64,000 nucleotides of DNA from Brevibacterium aurantiacum. GTDB lineage: Bacteria; Actinomycetota; Actinomycetes; Actinomycetales; Brevibacteriaceae. The stretch spans positions 62,001 to 126,000 of the forward strand of contig NZ_FXZB01000008.1 in assembly GCF_900169065.1 (NCBI RefSeq), in the 5' to 3' direction. The number at the start of each line of letters is the position of its first letter. Positions within the stretch are counted from its first letter, which is position 1. This document shows positions 17,582 through 26,798 of the stretch, one piece after another. The position numbers and the translations under genes were made by a program. The notes under the pieces were generated by a model that saw only the letters and a list, made by a program, of their open reading frames with translations, ran no database searches and was not told the DNA's origin.

Positions 17582-18387
17582 CCACAACGAAGGACGACAC
17601 CCGAACGCCCGCGCAGCCGCTGCTCGAACTCGACAACGTCGCCTGCGAGTACAAGCTCGACGGAGGCGGACGTTTCCGTGCCGTCAGCGACGTATCACTG
17701 CAGCTGGGCCGGTCCGAGGTGCTCGGGCTCGTCGGCGAATCAGGCTGCGGAAAGTCGACGCTGGCCAAACTCATCTGCGGCCTCGAGAAACCTGCCGCTG
17801 GACGCATCACCTTCGATTCGCACCCGGTGAAGCCACTCGGTCTGGGCCGCCGCCCCAATCACCTGCTGGGGATCCAGATGGTGTTCCAGAACCCCTACGC
17901 ATCCCTGAACCCACGCAGGCGCATCAGAGACCAACTCACCGATGCTCTCGCCCTCGACTCCGACCAGACGTGGACGGTGGACTCCCTCCTCGAAGCGGTC
18001 GACCTGCCCCTCGACGCCGCCCAGAGGTTCTCCCATTCGTTCTCCGGCGGCCAACGACAGCGCATCGCCATCGCCCGCGCGCTCGCCGCCGGGCCCAAGG
18101 TGCTCGTGGGAGACGAGCCGATCGCCTCCCTCGATGCGTTCCTCCAGGCCAGAATCGCCAAGATGATGAGGGACCTGGCCATCGAATCGGGTGCGTCGAT
18201 GATCTTCATCAGTCACGATCTCTCCATCGTTCATGAGATCGCTGATCGGGTGGCAGTCATGGAAGCCGGTGGGGTCGTCGAAGTCGGCTCGACCGAACAG
18301 ATCTGGAACGATCCCCAACATCCGTACACAAAGAAGCTGCTGAGCGCCATCCCTCGAGTCGATGGCAAGGGGATCATTCCGGGGTAA
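17578..18387 (+). CDS. Peptide ABC transporter ATP-binding protein (DppF type)
   Basis: A 269-residue ABC ATPase with Walker A GESGCGKST, Q-loop MVFQNPYASLNP (a hallmark of DppF/OppF), signature FSGGQRQRI, and Walker B VLVGDEPIASLDAF. Position 2 of the usual DEPTSALD motif is changed to DEPIASLD, still compatible with function. It overlaps the DppD-type gene by 4 bases and is followed after 35 bases by the peptidase gene. Confidence 0.9.
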   Translation: MTTTKDDTRTPAQPLLELDNVACEYKLDGGGRFRAVSDVSLQLGRSEVLGLVGESGCGKSTLAKLICGLEKPAAGRITFDSHPVKPLGLGRRPNHLLGIQMVFQNPYASLNPRRRIRDQLTDALALDSDQTWTVDSLLEAVDLPLDAAQRFSHSFSGGQRQRIAIARALAAGPKVLVGDEPIASLDAFLQARIAKMMRDLAIESGASMIFISHDLSIVHEIADRVAVMEAGGVVEVGSTEQIWNDPQHPYTKKLLSAIPRVDGKGIIPG

Positions 18388-18422
18388 TTGCTGCAAGGAG
18401 CGTCGCAAGGAGGAGACAGACC

Positions 18423-19565
18423 ATGGTGACATTGCTGCGCGGGGCCGATATCTGCGCTCCGGAACGGCTCGGGAAGCAGGACATCCTCATCGAGGGGCGG
18501 CAGATCACCTTCATCGGTGACATACCCGCCGAGGCGATCCACGGACTTCCCCACGCCGCCGTCATCGATGCCGAGGGGCTGACGGCGACTCCAGGGTTCA
18601 TCGACCCCCATGTCCACATCGCCGGTGGCGGAGGCGAAGGCGGCTACGCCAATCGCACCCCCGAGATCCTGGTCAGCGATATCGTGCGCTCCGGTGTGAC
18701 CACTGTCATCGGCTGCCTGGGAACCGACGGAGTGACCCGCAGTCATGCCGATCTCCTCGCCAAGGCGAGAGGGCTCGAGGCGGAGGGCATCACCACCTAC
18801 ATCTACACGGGCAGTTATCAGGTCCCGGCACGCACCCTGACCGGCGCTGTCGTCGACGATGTCGTCCTCATCGACAAGGTCATCGGCGTCGGAGAGGTCG
18901 CGATCTCCGACAGGCGTTCATTCCAACCCACCGTCGAGTCCCTGGCCGAGCTCGTCAGCCAGGCGCATGTCGGCGGGCTGCTGTCCGGCAAGGCCGGCAT
19001 CACCCACTTCCACGTCGGACCGTACTCGACTCGCCTCGTCCCGCTGCATCGGCTCCTCGACGAGTACCCGATCGCACCGCAGGCCATCTACGCCACCCAC
19101 ATCACCAGGAGCTCCGAGCTCCTGGCCGACGCGGTGGACCTGGCCGCCAAGGGCGCCACGGTCGACATGACCGCCGGGTCCACGACCACGAAATCGCTGC
19201 AACGCTACATCGACCTCGGCGGGGATCTCAGTCATCTCACTCTCTCCTCCGATGCCAACGGCAGCCTGCCGGAGTTCGACGTAGAAGGTCGGCTCGTCGG
19301 CATGGAAGTGGCCACGCAGACGACTCTTTACGAACAGGTGTGGGCGTGTGCCGATCTGCCTGGTCTCGACCTGTCACAGGCCATCTCGCTCGTCACGTCC
19401 AATACGGCAGACGCTCTCGGCCTCGGGCACAAGGGACGCCTCCGCCCCGGTGCCGATGCCGACATCCTCCTCACCGATGATCAGCACACCATTCGGCTCG
19501 CCTTTGCCCAGGGACGCGAAATCGTCCGCAACGGCGAACCACAGATCCGAGGCACTTTCGAATGA
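18423..19565 (+). CDS. iadA: Beta-aspartyl-peptidase (isoaspartyl dipeptidase, IadA-like)
   Basis: A 380-residue amidohydrolase-fold enzyme expected to hydrolyse beta-aspartyl dipeptides arising from damaged proteins. It shows the metal-binding HxH in GFIDPHVHI followed by a glycine-rich GGGGEGG, later GITHFHVG and ATHITRS with metal histidines, and SSDANGS with the catalytic Asp. Length matches IadA (about 390). A ribosome site (AAGGAGGAG) precedes the ATG. Its place right after the peptide transporter and before NhaC suggests that imported isoaspartyl peptides are cleaved for use; this pairing is inferred. Confidence 0.85.
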   Translation: MVTLLRGADICAPERLGKQDILIEGRQITFIGDIPAEAIHGLPHAAVIDAEGLTATPGFIDPHVHIAGGGGEGGYANRTPEILVSDIVRSGVTTVIGCLGTDGVTRSHADLLAKARGLEAEGITTYIYTGSYQVPARTLTGAVVDDVVLIDKVIGVGEVAISDRRSFQPTVESLAELVSQAHVGGLLSGKAGITHFHVGPYSTRLVPLHRLLDEYPIAPQAIYATHITRSSELLADAVDLAAKGATVDMTAGSTTTKSLQRYIDLGGDLSHLTLSSDANGSLPEFDVEGRLVGMEVATQTTLYEQVWACADLPGLDLSQAISLVTSNTADALGLGHKGRLRPGADADILLTDDQHTIRLAFAQGREIVRNGEPQIRGTFE

Positions 19566-21004
19566 GCGACATTCACGACGGAAGCACTCTCACTGACGAC
19601 GTCGAGCAGAGGCGCCCGCCGTTGGGCTGGTCACTCGTCCCACTGGCCGCGATGCTCGTCCTGCTGGCGGTGGGCTACGGCGCCCTCGGTCTCGCACCCG
19701 AACCGCTGCTGATCCTCTCGGCGATCATCGCCGGCCTGGTGGCCCTGCGGATGGGGCTGACCTGGGAGGAGATGCTGCTGGGCATCAGAGAGAAGCTCGA
19801 CACGGCGATGCCGGCTCTGCTCGTGCTCATCTCGATCGGCATCCTCATCGGCACATGGATGATCGCCGGCACCATTCCGATGATGATCTACTACGGACTC
19901 GGGCTCATCAGCGCACAGTTCATCGTCCTCATCGCCTTCGTCATCTCCGCGATCGTCTCGGTCATCACCGGAACGTCGTGGGGCTCGGCCGGAACCGTGG
20001 GAGTCGCCCTCATGGGAATCGCCACCGGACTCGACGCACCGCTGGCTGCCACGGCCGGCGCCATCGTCGCCGGCGCCTATTTCGAGGACAAACTCTCGCC
20101 GCTGTCGGATACGACGAACCTGGCACCGATCGCGGCCGGCACCACCCTGTGGGAGCACATTCGGCACATGCTCTACACCACGATCCCGGCCACGATCGTG
20201 GCGCTGGCAATCTACCTGTTCGTCGGAGTCAACCAGTCCTCGGGTGGGACCGATTCGGAGCGGATCGATGCTGTCACGGGGACGCTGAACGGCCTCTTCG
20301 ACTTCAACGTGCTTCTGCTGCTGCCGATGCTCATCATCTTGGGCGGAGCGATCCTCAAGCTCCCGACCCTGCCGACGATCATCGGCTCGTCCCTGGCAGC
20401 GGGGATCCTCGCTGCGATCTTCCAGAAAGTCAGTGTCGAATCGATCTTCGCCTCGACCGTCGACGGGTTCACCCCTGACATGCTCGAGGTCGGTCAGGAA
20501 ACCATCGACGGTCTCGATCCCGACGTCACGGAACTGGTCACGCAGGGCGGGATGGCGTCGATGACCGGTGTCATCCTCATTGCGTTCAGTGCCTTCGCAT
20601 TCGCCGGCATCATGTCCAAGTCCGGTGCTCTCGAGACCATCATCCGATCGCTGCTGAAGTTCGTGAAGCGCACGGGAGATCTCGTCCTCTCCACGGTGCT
20701 CTCATGCATCACGATGGCGGTCGTGACCGGCAACTCCTATCTGTCGATCATCGTCCCGGGCGAACTGTTCAAGAAGGCCTACGCCGATCGTGGCCTGGAT
20801 GCCAAGAACCTCTCACGCACGCTGGAGGACTCCGGCACCGTCGTCGTTCCGCTAGTCCCCTGGTCCTCGGCAGGCGTCTACATGGCCGGAGTTCTGGGCG
20901 TCTCCGTCCTCGACTACGCCCCATGGGCAGTGTTCTGCTACGTCGGCTTCGCCTTCGCGATCATCCTCGGCTACACCGGAATCGGCATCGTCAAGCGCCG
21001 CTGA
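19562..21004 (+). CDS. nhaC: NhaC-family Na+/H+ antiporter
   Basis: A 480-residue polytopic membrane protein. NhaC landmarks are the GTSWGSAGTVG segment and the AYFEDKLSPLSDTTNLAP segment, both in the central helices and both characteristic of the family. It starts 4 bases inside the iadA stop (ATGA), so it belongs to the peptide-uptake operon. NhaC relatives next to peptidases may exchange Na+ with H+ or act on amino acids or their products; export of product or ion balance during peptide import is inferred, not shown. Confidence 0.85.
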   Translation: MSDIHDGSTLTDDVEQRRPPLGWSLVPLAAMLVLLAVGYGALGLAPEPLLILSAIIAGLVALRMGLTWEEMLLGIREKLDTAMPALLVLISIGILIGTWMIAGTIPMMIYYGLGLISAQFIVLIAFVISAIVSVITGTSWGSAGTVGVALMGIATGLDAPLAATAGAIVAGAYFEDKLSPLSDTTNLAPIAAGTTLWEHIRHMLYTTIPATIVALAIYLFVGVNQSSGGTDSERIDAVTGTLNGLFDFNVLLLLPMLIILGGAILKLPTLPTIIGSSLAAGILAAIFQKVSVESIFASTVDGFTPDMLEVGQETIDGLDPDVTELVTQGGMASMTGVILIAFSAFAFAGIMSKSGALETIIRSLLKFVKRTGDLVLSTVLSCITMAVVTGNSYLSIIVPGELFKKAYADRGLDAKNLSRTLEDSGTVVVPLVPWSSAGVYMAGVLGVSVLDYAPWAVFCYVGFAFAIILGYTGIGIVKRR

Positions 21005-21056
21005 CCTGGGATGGTCCCGACTGCGCCTGGCACGGCTCTTTCCGCACCACCCTGAT

Positions 21057-21980
21057 TCACTGCTGTGACTGTCCGCTCCTCTCTTTAGCGCTGAGATATT
21101 CGCTCGGCGTGTATCCGGTGACCCGATGGAAGTCCGCGGTGAAGTGAGACTGGTCGAACCACCCGAGTTCCGCGGCCAGATCGCCGAATGCTCCATCCCA
21201 CCCCCGGTCGAGTGCGGCGATGGCGTCCCTGATCCGGGCGCGGACCAGGATCTGCTTGACCCCGACACCACAGTGCTCCTGAAACAGCCGCTGCAGCGAC
21301 CGTTCGCTGGTGTCGGTGCGAACCGCCAACTCGCCGAGGCTGATGATCGTCGGATCATCGAGCAGACCGAGGATCTGGCGAAACCTGGCATAGCCCTTCG
21401 TCATCTGCGGGCGGAATGACAACAGCCAACCCTCGATGACCCCGACAGCTGCAGCCAGGCCATCTGCGACGCCGAGGCCTTCGCCGACTGTTTGCTCATC
21501 CATGACAGCCAGGGCCTCATCGATGCCCGGGAACCAGCTCCGCGCAGGCACCGTCGTATCCCGAATCGTCGCGGGCGCTTCGTTCGCGAAGGCCACAGTC
21601 CCGCCGAGGTGGAAGTTGACTCCGACGACACCACCGCGACCGAAGAGCCCGACATCGAACCGCTGCCCAGTCACCGGACCAGTCAGCCAGATACCTGGAC
21701 CGCTCGTATTTGCCCGATGGATGTCACCGTATTCGACGGTGAGATTGATCGTCGGCTCCGAAACCGTCGCCGTCTGATAACGCTCTCCGTCCGACAGATC
21801 CCAATTCACCGCCCAATACCGTTTCACCCACGGGCGCAACTCAGCGGCCACCTCGGTGACGGCCGAATAATGAGCGTGCTCGATCATCTGAGCGGGTTTG
21901 AGCACCCGCCCGTAGAAGTGGTCGGGAGGCGAGGCTTGCTTGCTGTGTGGCGGGTTTTTCCTATCGACGACGTCGTCCAT
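21057..21980 (-). CDS. AraC-family transcriptional regulator
   Basis: A 307-residue protein with a C-terminal AraC helix-turn-helix domain: ISLGELAVRTDTSERSLQR (first helix-turn-helix) and FGDLAAELGWFDQSHFTADF with the final GYTPSEY motif. The N-terminal part is a sensor-like domain as in DUF6597-type AraC proteins. The start at 21980 is selected because it leaves about 18 bases to the divergent VOC gene and the upstream extension is antisense to it. It probably controls the divergently transcribed VOC protein and itself; the ligand is unknown. Confidence 0.85.
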   Translation of the reverse strand: MDDVVDRKNPPHSKQASPPDHFYGRVLKPAQMIEHAHYSAVTEVAAELRPWVKRYWAVNWDLSDGERYQTATVSEPTINLTVEYGDIHRANTSGPGIWLTGPVTGQRFDVGLFGRGGVVGVNFHLGGTVAFANEAPATIRDTTVPARSWFPGIDEALAVMDEQTVGEGLGVADGLAAAVGVIEGWLLSFRPQMTKGYARFRQILGLLDDPTIISLGELAVRTDTSERSLQRLFQEHCGVGVKQILVRARIRDAIAALDRGWDGAFGDLAAELGWFDQSHFTADFHRVTGYTPSEYLSAKERSGQSQQ

Positions 21981-21998
21981 GGGACCAGAATGGCAGAC

Positions 21999-22409
21999 AT
22001 GACTGACACAGAGATGAAAACCACCGATTCCACCACTGCGAGCACCCCTGTCGCGAAGCTCGCGATGGTCACCCTCGACGCCCCCGACGCTGCGGCACTC
22101 GGCGACTTCTATTCGGCCGTGCTGGGTTGGCCTGTGGCGTATTCCGATGAAAAATACGCAATGCTCACCGGCCCCAGCAATGCCCTGGGCATCGGGACGA
22201 TCCCGGACCACAAGCGCCCGGACTGGCCCGACGACGGGCACAAGCAGTTCCACTTCGACCTCGCTGCCGATGACATCGAGGCCGCGGCCGCCAGCTGCAT
22301 CGAACTCGGAGCCACCCGCGCCGATCCGCAGCCCGGAGACACCTGGGTCGTCCTCCTCGATCCCGCCGGCCACCCGTTCTGCCTCACCGACGCGAAGAAC
22401 TGGGGCTGA
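21999..22409 (+). CDS. VOC family protein (glyoxalase/bleomycin-resistance-like)
   Basis: A 136-residue protein of the vicinal-oxygen-chelate fold: beta-alpha-beta pattern with VTLDAPDAAALGDFYSAVLGW at the start of the first repeat, HFDLAADDIEAA in the second, and the closing DPAGHPFCL. It is close to the type annotated as VOC proteins of unknown substrate rather than to true glyoxalase I. ATG 21999 is taken as start, though ATG 21990 is possible. Divergent from the AraC regulator. Confidence 0.8.
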   Translation: MTDTEMKTTDSTTASTPVAKLAMVTLDAPDAAALGDFYSAVLGWPVAYSDEKYAMLTGPSNALGIGTIPDHKRPDWPDDGHKQFHFDLAADDIEAAAASCIELGATRADPQPGDTWVVLLDPAGHPFCLTDAKNWG

Positions 22410-22442
22410 CGCATCCGTACCGCCACGGTCACTGTTCCATCG

Positions 22443-22464
22443 AGGCGTCCCCGCGGGGACGCCT
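22443..22464. terminator. Bidirectional hairpin terminator
   Basis: Perfect 10-base arms AGGCGTCCCC and GGGGACGCCT with a 2-base loop, between the convergent VOC gene and the next minus-strand gene, ending 2 bases before the latter's stop codon. Confidence 0.6.
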
Positions 22465-22465
22465 G

Positions 22466-23140
22466 TCAGTCCTGTTCGAGCTTCTCCACCCTCACGATGT
22501 AATGGGAGGAATCGAGTCCGTCGACAAGGATCGTCGCCGCGAACTTCTCATTGGCTCCGGTCACTATCCAATTCGGCTTGAGGATCCCCCGAGGTGGCGC
22601 CGCCTCATCGAGGGTGATTCCCATGCCCAGCTTCACCGTCTTGAGCACCTTGGTCGGCACCAGTGAACGGGCCGTTCGCGAGACCTCGAAGAGACTCGGT
22701 CTCGGACCAGCCTGGTCCGATGCTTCGAGTGCAGCGTCCCACACGGCAGCGTCGACAGGCGTGCCGATTGGTTCGAAGTCGGCGATGAAGCCCTTGCCCG
22801 AATACGCGTTGACGAGGACGTTCATCCGCTGCCCGACCCCAGGCCCCGAACCCGCACCGGCACCCGCAGCACCACTGCTCAACGACTTCTTCCGGGAGCG
22901 GCCGAAGATACCTCGAGTGCGGGCGCTGAGCACCGTCCTCCAGAAAGGATGAATGACTTGTCGGACCTCGGCCTGAGCGCCGGGGAGCTTGCGCGCGAAC
23001 ACGGCGAGCGCCTCGGCGTCGGTGATGTGCGGAGTCAGACGCAGTGCAGGCTCAGTGACGCCTGCCGGCTGAGCAGCCCCGGTAGTCTGATCGGACGGTT
23101 CCTCTCTCCGATCAGCACCGGGTCCCGGCTGTTCACGCAT
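22466..23140 (-). CDS. Hypothetical protein downstream of Na+/solute symporter
   Basis: A 224-residue protein of unknown function, not recognised. It starts 8 bases inside the symporter stop, so the two are coupled. The first 40 residues are charged and proline-rich. The central part has a glycine/alanine linker (GAAGAGAGSG) and the C-terminal half predicts alternating strands and helices (RMNVLVNAYSGKG, KVLKTVKLGMG). No signal peptide or membrane segment is evident. Context suggests a cytoplasmic partner or regulator of the symporter. Confidence 0.7.
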   Translation of the reverse strand: MREQPGPGADRREEPSDQTTGAAQPAGVTEPALRLTPHITDAEALAVFARKLPGAQAEVRQVIHPFWRTVLSARTRGIFGRSRKKSLSSGAAGAGAGSGPGVGQRMNVLVNAYSGKGFIADFEPIGTPVDAAVWDAALEASDQAGPRPSLFEVSRTARSLVPTKVLKTVKLGMGITLDEAAPPRGILKPNWIVTGANEKFAATILVDGLDSSHYIVRVEKLEQD

Positions 23141-24671
23141 CCTTGGGCACCTGTGCTGCCAGCGCATCGTTCTGCCCGGTGAGCATGTGAGCCGGGATAG
23201 CACCGATCTTGTCGGTCTCCTTCAACGCCGCGACAACATGTGCCGGCACCGGGTGGGACTTCTGCGTGGCCAGGGACACGAGGATGAGTGCCAGGGTCGA
23301 GCAGACGATGCCGATGCCCATCGGGTCGACGCCGGTGACGTCGACGAGTCCGGTCAGCTGCCAGACGACCGAGGACACGGTGCCCAAGACCATTGAGGAG
23401 ATGGCCCCGGGAACGTTGGCCTTCTTCCACCAGGCTGCGGCGACGTAGACGGGGACGAATGCGGCACCGAGCACGGTAGTGGAGAAGATGACCACCTCGG
23501 CGACGGCCGGTGGATCGTTGACGGCCACGATGTAGCCGATGATGGCGAGGATGAGGACGGTGAAGCGTGAGACCCACACCGACTGGCTGTCGGACATGTC
23601 CTTCTTGATGAAGCGCTGGAACAGGTCCTGGCTGGCGATCGTGCCCGACTGCAGCAGCAGCGCGTCCGCGGTGGACATGATGGCCGCCATGATGCCTGCC
23701 ATGACGATGCCCACGGCGAAGTTTGGCAGCACGGTGTCCGCGACCTGGAAGACCGCGAGCTCCGGGTTGTCGAGGTTGGGCAGGAGGATGAGCGCCATGA
23801 TGCCCACGATGTAGGGCGCGGGAATGAAGAGCAGGTTGAAGCCGGTGGCGTACATGCTCGCTGTGCGCGCGACCGAGGGCCGTTTCATGGCCATGTGACT
23901 GACGTTGACGTGCGGCCAGCCCATGTAGCCGATGGAGAAGACGAGGACTGCACCGATGATGACGCCCCACTGTACGGAGCCGAAGCCGTCGGGTCCCCAC
24001 ATGGTCAGCAGGTTCGGGTTGATCTCGCCGACGGCATTGTTTCCGGCCGTCCATCCGCCCACCGCCTGCATCGTGCCGATGAGGATCCAGACCATGCCGA
24101 TGAGCATGATGATCGCTTGGACGAAGTCGGTGTAGGCCACGGCCAGGTAGCCGCCGAGGAACGTGTAGAAGACGATGACTCCGACGGCGATGAGCAGCGC
24201 CCACGCGTACGGGATGCCGGTGACCATCTCCAGGCCGCGACCGCCGGCGATGAACTGGCTCATGACGTAGAAGAAGATGCAGAACACGGCGACCGGAGCG
24301 GCAATCGCGCGGATCCACGGCGATGGGTACCGGTGCTCGAGGTATTCGATCGAGGTCAGCGACCCCAGGATCTGGGAGAGCTTGCGCATTCGCCTGCCCA
24401 GGATCGACAGGTTGAGTACGCCGCCGCCGATGTCACCCATCGCGTACCAGAGTGAGAAGTAGCCCTTGGTGTAGGCCAGGGAGCCGGCGCCGAGGAACAT
24501 GTAGCCCGACATCGATGAGGACTGCAGACGCAGTGCGGTCACTGCCGGACCGAGGCTGCGCCCGCCCAGAAGGTAGCCTTCGCTGTCCTTGTTGCCGATC
24601 TTGAGCGTCCACACGCCGATGCCGACCATGGCGATGAAGTAGATGACGAGGAACCAGGTTTCGAGGTTCAT
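23133..24671 (-). CDS. Sodium:solute symporter family protein (SSS)
   Basis: A 512-residue transporter with about 13 helices. Family features are YLLGGRSLGP in the first loop, SSSMSGYMFLGAG, TFLGGYLAVAYTDFVQ (the sodium-binding segment) and MAGIMAAIMSTADALLL, which is the SSS signature region. Closest to proline, pantothenate or monocarboxylate symporters; substrate unknown. It overlaps a small membrane protein upstream (ATGA) and the unknown gene downstream, forming a three-gene module. Confidence 0.9.
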   Translation of the reverse strand: MNLETWFLVIYFIAMVGIGVWTLKIGNKDSEGYLLGGRSLGPAVTALRLQSSSMSGYMFLGAGSLAYTKGYFSLWYAMGDIGGGVLNLSILGRRMRKLSQILGSLTSIEYLEHRYPSPWIRAIAAPVAVFCIFFYVMSQFIAGGRGLEMVTGIPYAWALLIAVGVIVFYTFLGGYLAVAYTDFVQAIIMLIGMVWILIGTMQAVGGWTAGNNAVGEINPNLLTMWGPDGFGSVQWGVIIGAVLVFSIGYMGWPHVNVSHMAMKRPSVARTASMYATGFNLLFIPAPYIVGIMALILLPNLDNPELAVFQVADTVLPNFAVGIVMAGIMAAIMSTADALLLQSGTIASQDLFQRFIKKDMSDSQSVWVSRFTVLILAIIGYIVAVNDPPAVAEVVIFSTTVLGAAFVPVYVAAAWWKKANVPGAISSMVLGTVSSVVWQLTGLVDVTGVDPMGIGIVCSTLALILVSLATQKSHPVPAHVVAALKETDKIGAIPAHMLTGQNDALAAQVPKDA

Positions 24672-24871
24672 GCCATTCCGCCGTTCTCAGGCTCGGAGCG
24701 GTGGCCCGGCGCCGAGGTGGTTGGACCGGATCCGCCCGCTGTGAGCTTGTCCTCGGCGACGTCCTCGGCCTTCCAGCCACGGGAGAGGTAGACGAAGACG
24801 AGCGTGTAGATCACCCATATTGCGGGGATGCCGAAGATGATGGCGACGGTTGCCGCCGGGAGACCGAACAT
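24668..24871 (-). CDS. Small membrane protein, likely symporter accessory subunit
   Basis: A 67-residue protein with one strong transmembrane segment (VAIIFGIPAIWVIYTLVF) near the N-terminus and a hydrophilic C-terminal tail. The start at 24871 has a GAGGTGG ribosome site 7 bases upstream. Its stop overlaps the symporter start (ATGA). Small membrane proteins in this position are common before PanF/ActP-like symporters, and by that analogy this is an accessory subunit. A CGCCGAGGTGG motif lies in its C-terminal tail coding sequence. The 207 bases upstream of it, to 25078, contain no gene I can support. Confidence 0.7.
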   Translation of the reverse strand: MFGLPAATVAIIFGIPAIWVIYTLVFVYLSRGWKAEDVAEDKLTAGGSGPTTSAPGHRSEPENGGMA

Positions 24872-25078
24872 TGAGACCACCTCGTTGTGTCGCTGAACAG
24901 GGTTGGCGGTGTCGGAACCGTGCCGAGCCACAGGCTGCGCGGGGCGACCTGGGCTTCCACGGCGCTCACCACCATGTTGAGGTGAGAATACAACGTTTTG
25001 TCAGATAGTTCTCAAGCTTCTCGGCCCAGCGGTCCGACAGCCTCGGCTTTTGACTGTCCGCAGGTGTGACTCGGCTGC

Positions 25079-26671
25079 TCAGGCGACGGTGAAGTCCCTG
25101 TCGTGGAGACCGGTGGCGCTGCCGGGGATCGCGGGCCTGCGTTCGGAGATCTGGACGTTGCCGTCAGCATCGACCGCTCGCACCGTCACGGTGTGGCTGC
25201 CCGACTCAAGGTCATCGAAGGCACACCGCTACTGCCGCCAGGTGTCAGAGTTCAGCTCTTCGCTCAGTTCGGCGGTGTGCCAGTCTCCGCTGTCGATGCG
25301 CACTCGCACCTCGGCGATGCCGACGTGTTGGGCCCAGGCCATGCCTGCGGTGACGATCTGGCCGTCTTTGTTCGGGTTGACCTGGGCACCGGCGCGGGGA
25401 ACGTCGACCCTTGAGGCCACGAGGACGGGGCCGTGGGTGGACCAGCCGCGCGTCGTCCAGTAGGCCTCTTTGTCGGCGAAGCGGGTGACTTCGAGTTCGG
25501 TGACCCATTTGGTCGCGGAGACGAAGCCGTAGAGTCCGGGCACGACGAGTCGGGCGGGGAAGCCGTGGTCGCGGGGCAGCGGTTCGCCGTTCATGCCCAC
25601 GGCCAGCAGCGACGCTCGATCATCGGTGAGCGTTTCAAGTGGTGTGGAGGCGGTGAAGCCGTCATCGGAGGTCGAGAGCACCATGTCTGCCCCGTCCTGA
25701 GGTTTGGCACGTTTGAGCAGTTCGCGCACCGGGTACCCGAGCCACGTGGCGTTGCCGACGAGGTCACCGCCGACCTCGTTCGAGACACAGGTCAGGCTGA
25801 CTCGGTGCTCTTCCAGTGGCAGTTCGAGCAGTTCGTCCATGGTGATCGTGACTTCCTCGTCGACCATTCCGTGGATGCGCAGTGACCAGGACGCAGCGTC
25901 AACGGACGGCGGGATGAGCGCGGTGTCGATGCGGTAGAAGTCGTCGTTGGGGGTGATGATCGGGGCGAGTCCCTCGATGTCCAGATCTGCTCCTGCCGGG
26001 ATCTTAGGCGCCGAGGTGGCCGGCCGTGGCAGCACCAGTTTCGTCACCGCTCCTGCCGCATTTCGGGCGAGGATCGCGGCGGACTGTCCGGCCGCGATGG
26101 CGGCGATTCCGACCACGCTCAGTCCCGCAGCCAGACCGAAGAAGGCACGCCGGTCGGTGCCGGGGTGTAAGTCTGTGCCGGAATGGGCGTCCGCGTCGAG
26201 CTTCACGTCGTTGTCGACTGGGCCACCGGAGAGCTGCTCGGCCCGACCGGCGAAGCGGATGAGCCCCACATAGACGGCACATCCCAGCCCCACCCCTAAG
26301 AGTGCCGGAACCGCGTCGAGGAACGATCCTCCTGTGCTCAACAGCAATACGACCGGCAGGATGCCGAGGCCGATGAGGAGCACGAATGACAGCGCCCGCC
26401 GGTGCAGGCCGATCCGGCCGATCACGCCGCCGAGGATCGCTCCGACGATGACGAGGGTGATGACGAGGGCGAGCTTGTCGTTCGTCCCGAAGATGCTGAT
26501 GGCAGTCTTGATCATCGCGGTGGGTACGAGTGGGATGATCGTCTGTCCCAGGATCAGCAGCGGCGCCGAGGTGGCGGAGAAGGCACCGGAGATGAACTCG
26601 CCGGCGCCGAAGTACACGAGGGTCGCGACGATGCCTGCGAGGGTGAAGAGCAGTGGACGGCGATCGGTCAT
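25079..26671 (-). pseudogene. Molybdopterin-dependent oxidoreductase interrupted by an in-frame amber codon
   Basis: A membrane-anchored sulfite-oxidase-family protein. Residues 1-140 hold four or five transmembrane helices, a further helix follows an RRAFFG segment, and the catalytic domain has LTCVSNE (the molybdenum-binding Cys region) and FPARLVVPGLYGF. The frame meets TAG at 25229-25231 (codon 481) and then continues open for 49 codons with a good family C-terminus (HTVTVRAVDADGNVQISERR) to TGA at 25079-25081. The local sequence reads WRQ-stop-RCAFDD, where relatives have Trp; one C-to-T change on the plus strand (CCA to CTA) explains it. It could be a real mutation, suppression, or a sequencing error. 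The cut removes most of the dimerisation-domain end. Confidence 0.8.
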
Positions 26672-26798
26672 CAAGGGTGCACACCTTCTCGGGACAGCGG
26701 CTGGTGCTGTTGATTATCCTCGTCTGCGGCTTCCGGAGGGGGCGGAAAACCTTACAGATCGATGACGTCGCCTCGCGGGGCCGCGGTGGAGAAGGGAA

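Noticed and set aside
23035..24318. A 427-codon minus-strand frame, Arg/His-rich
   Set aside because: Out-of-frame shadow of the symporter with implausible composition.
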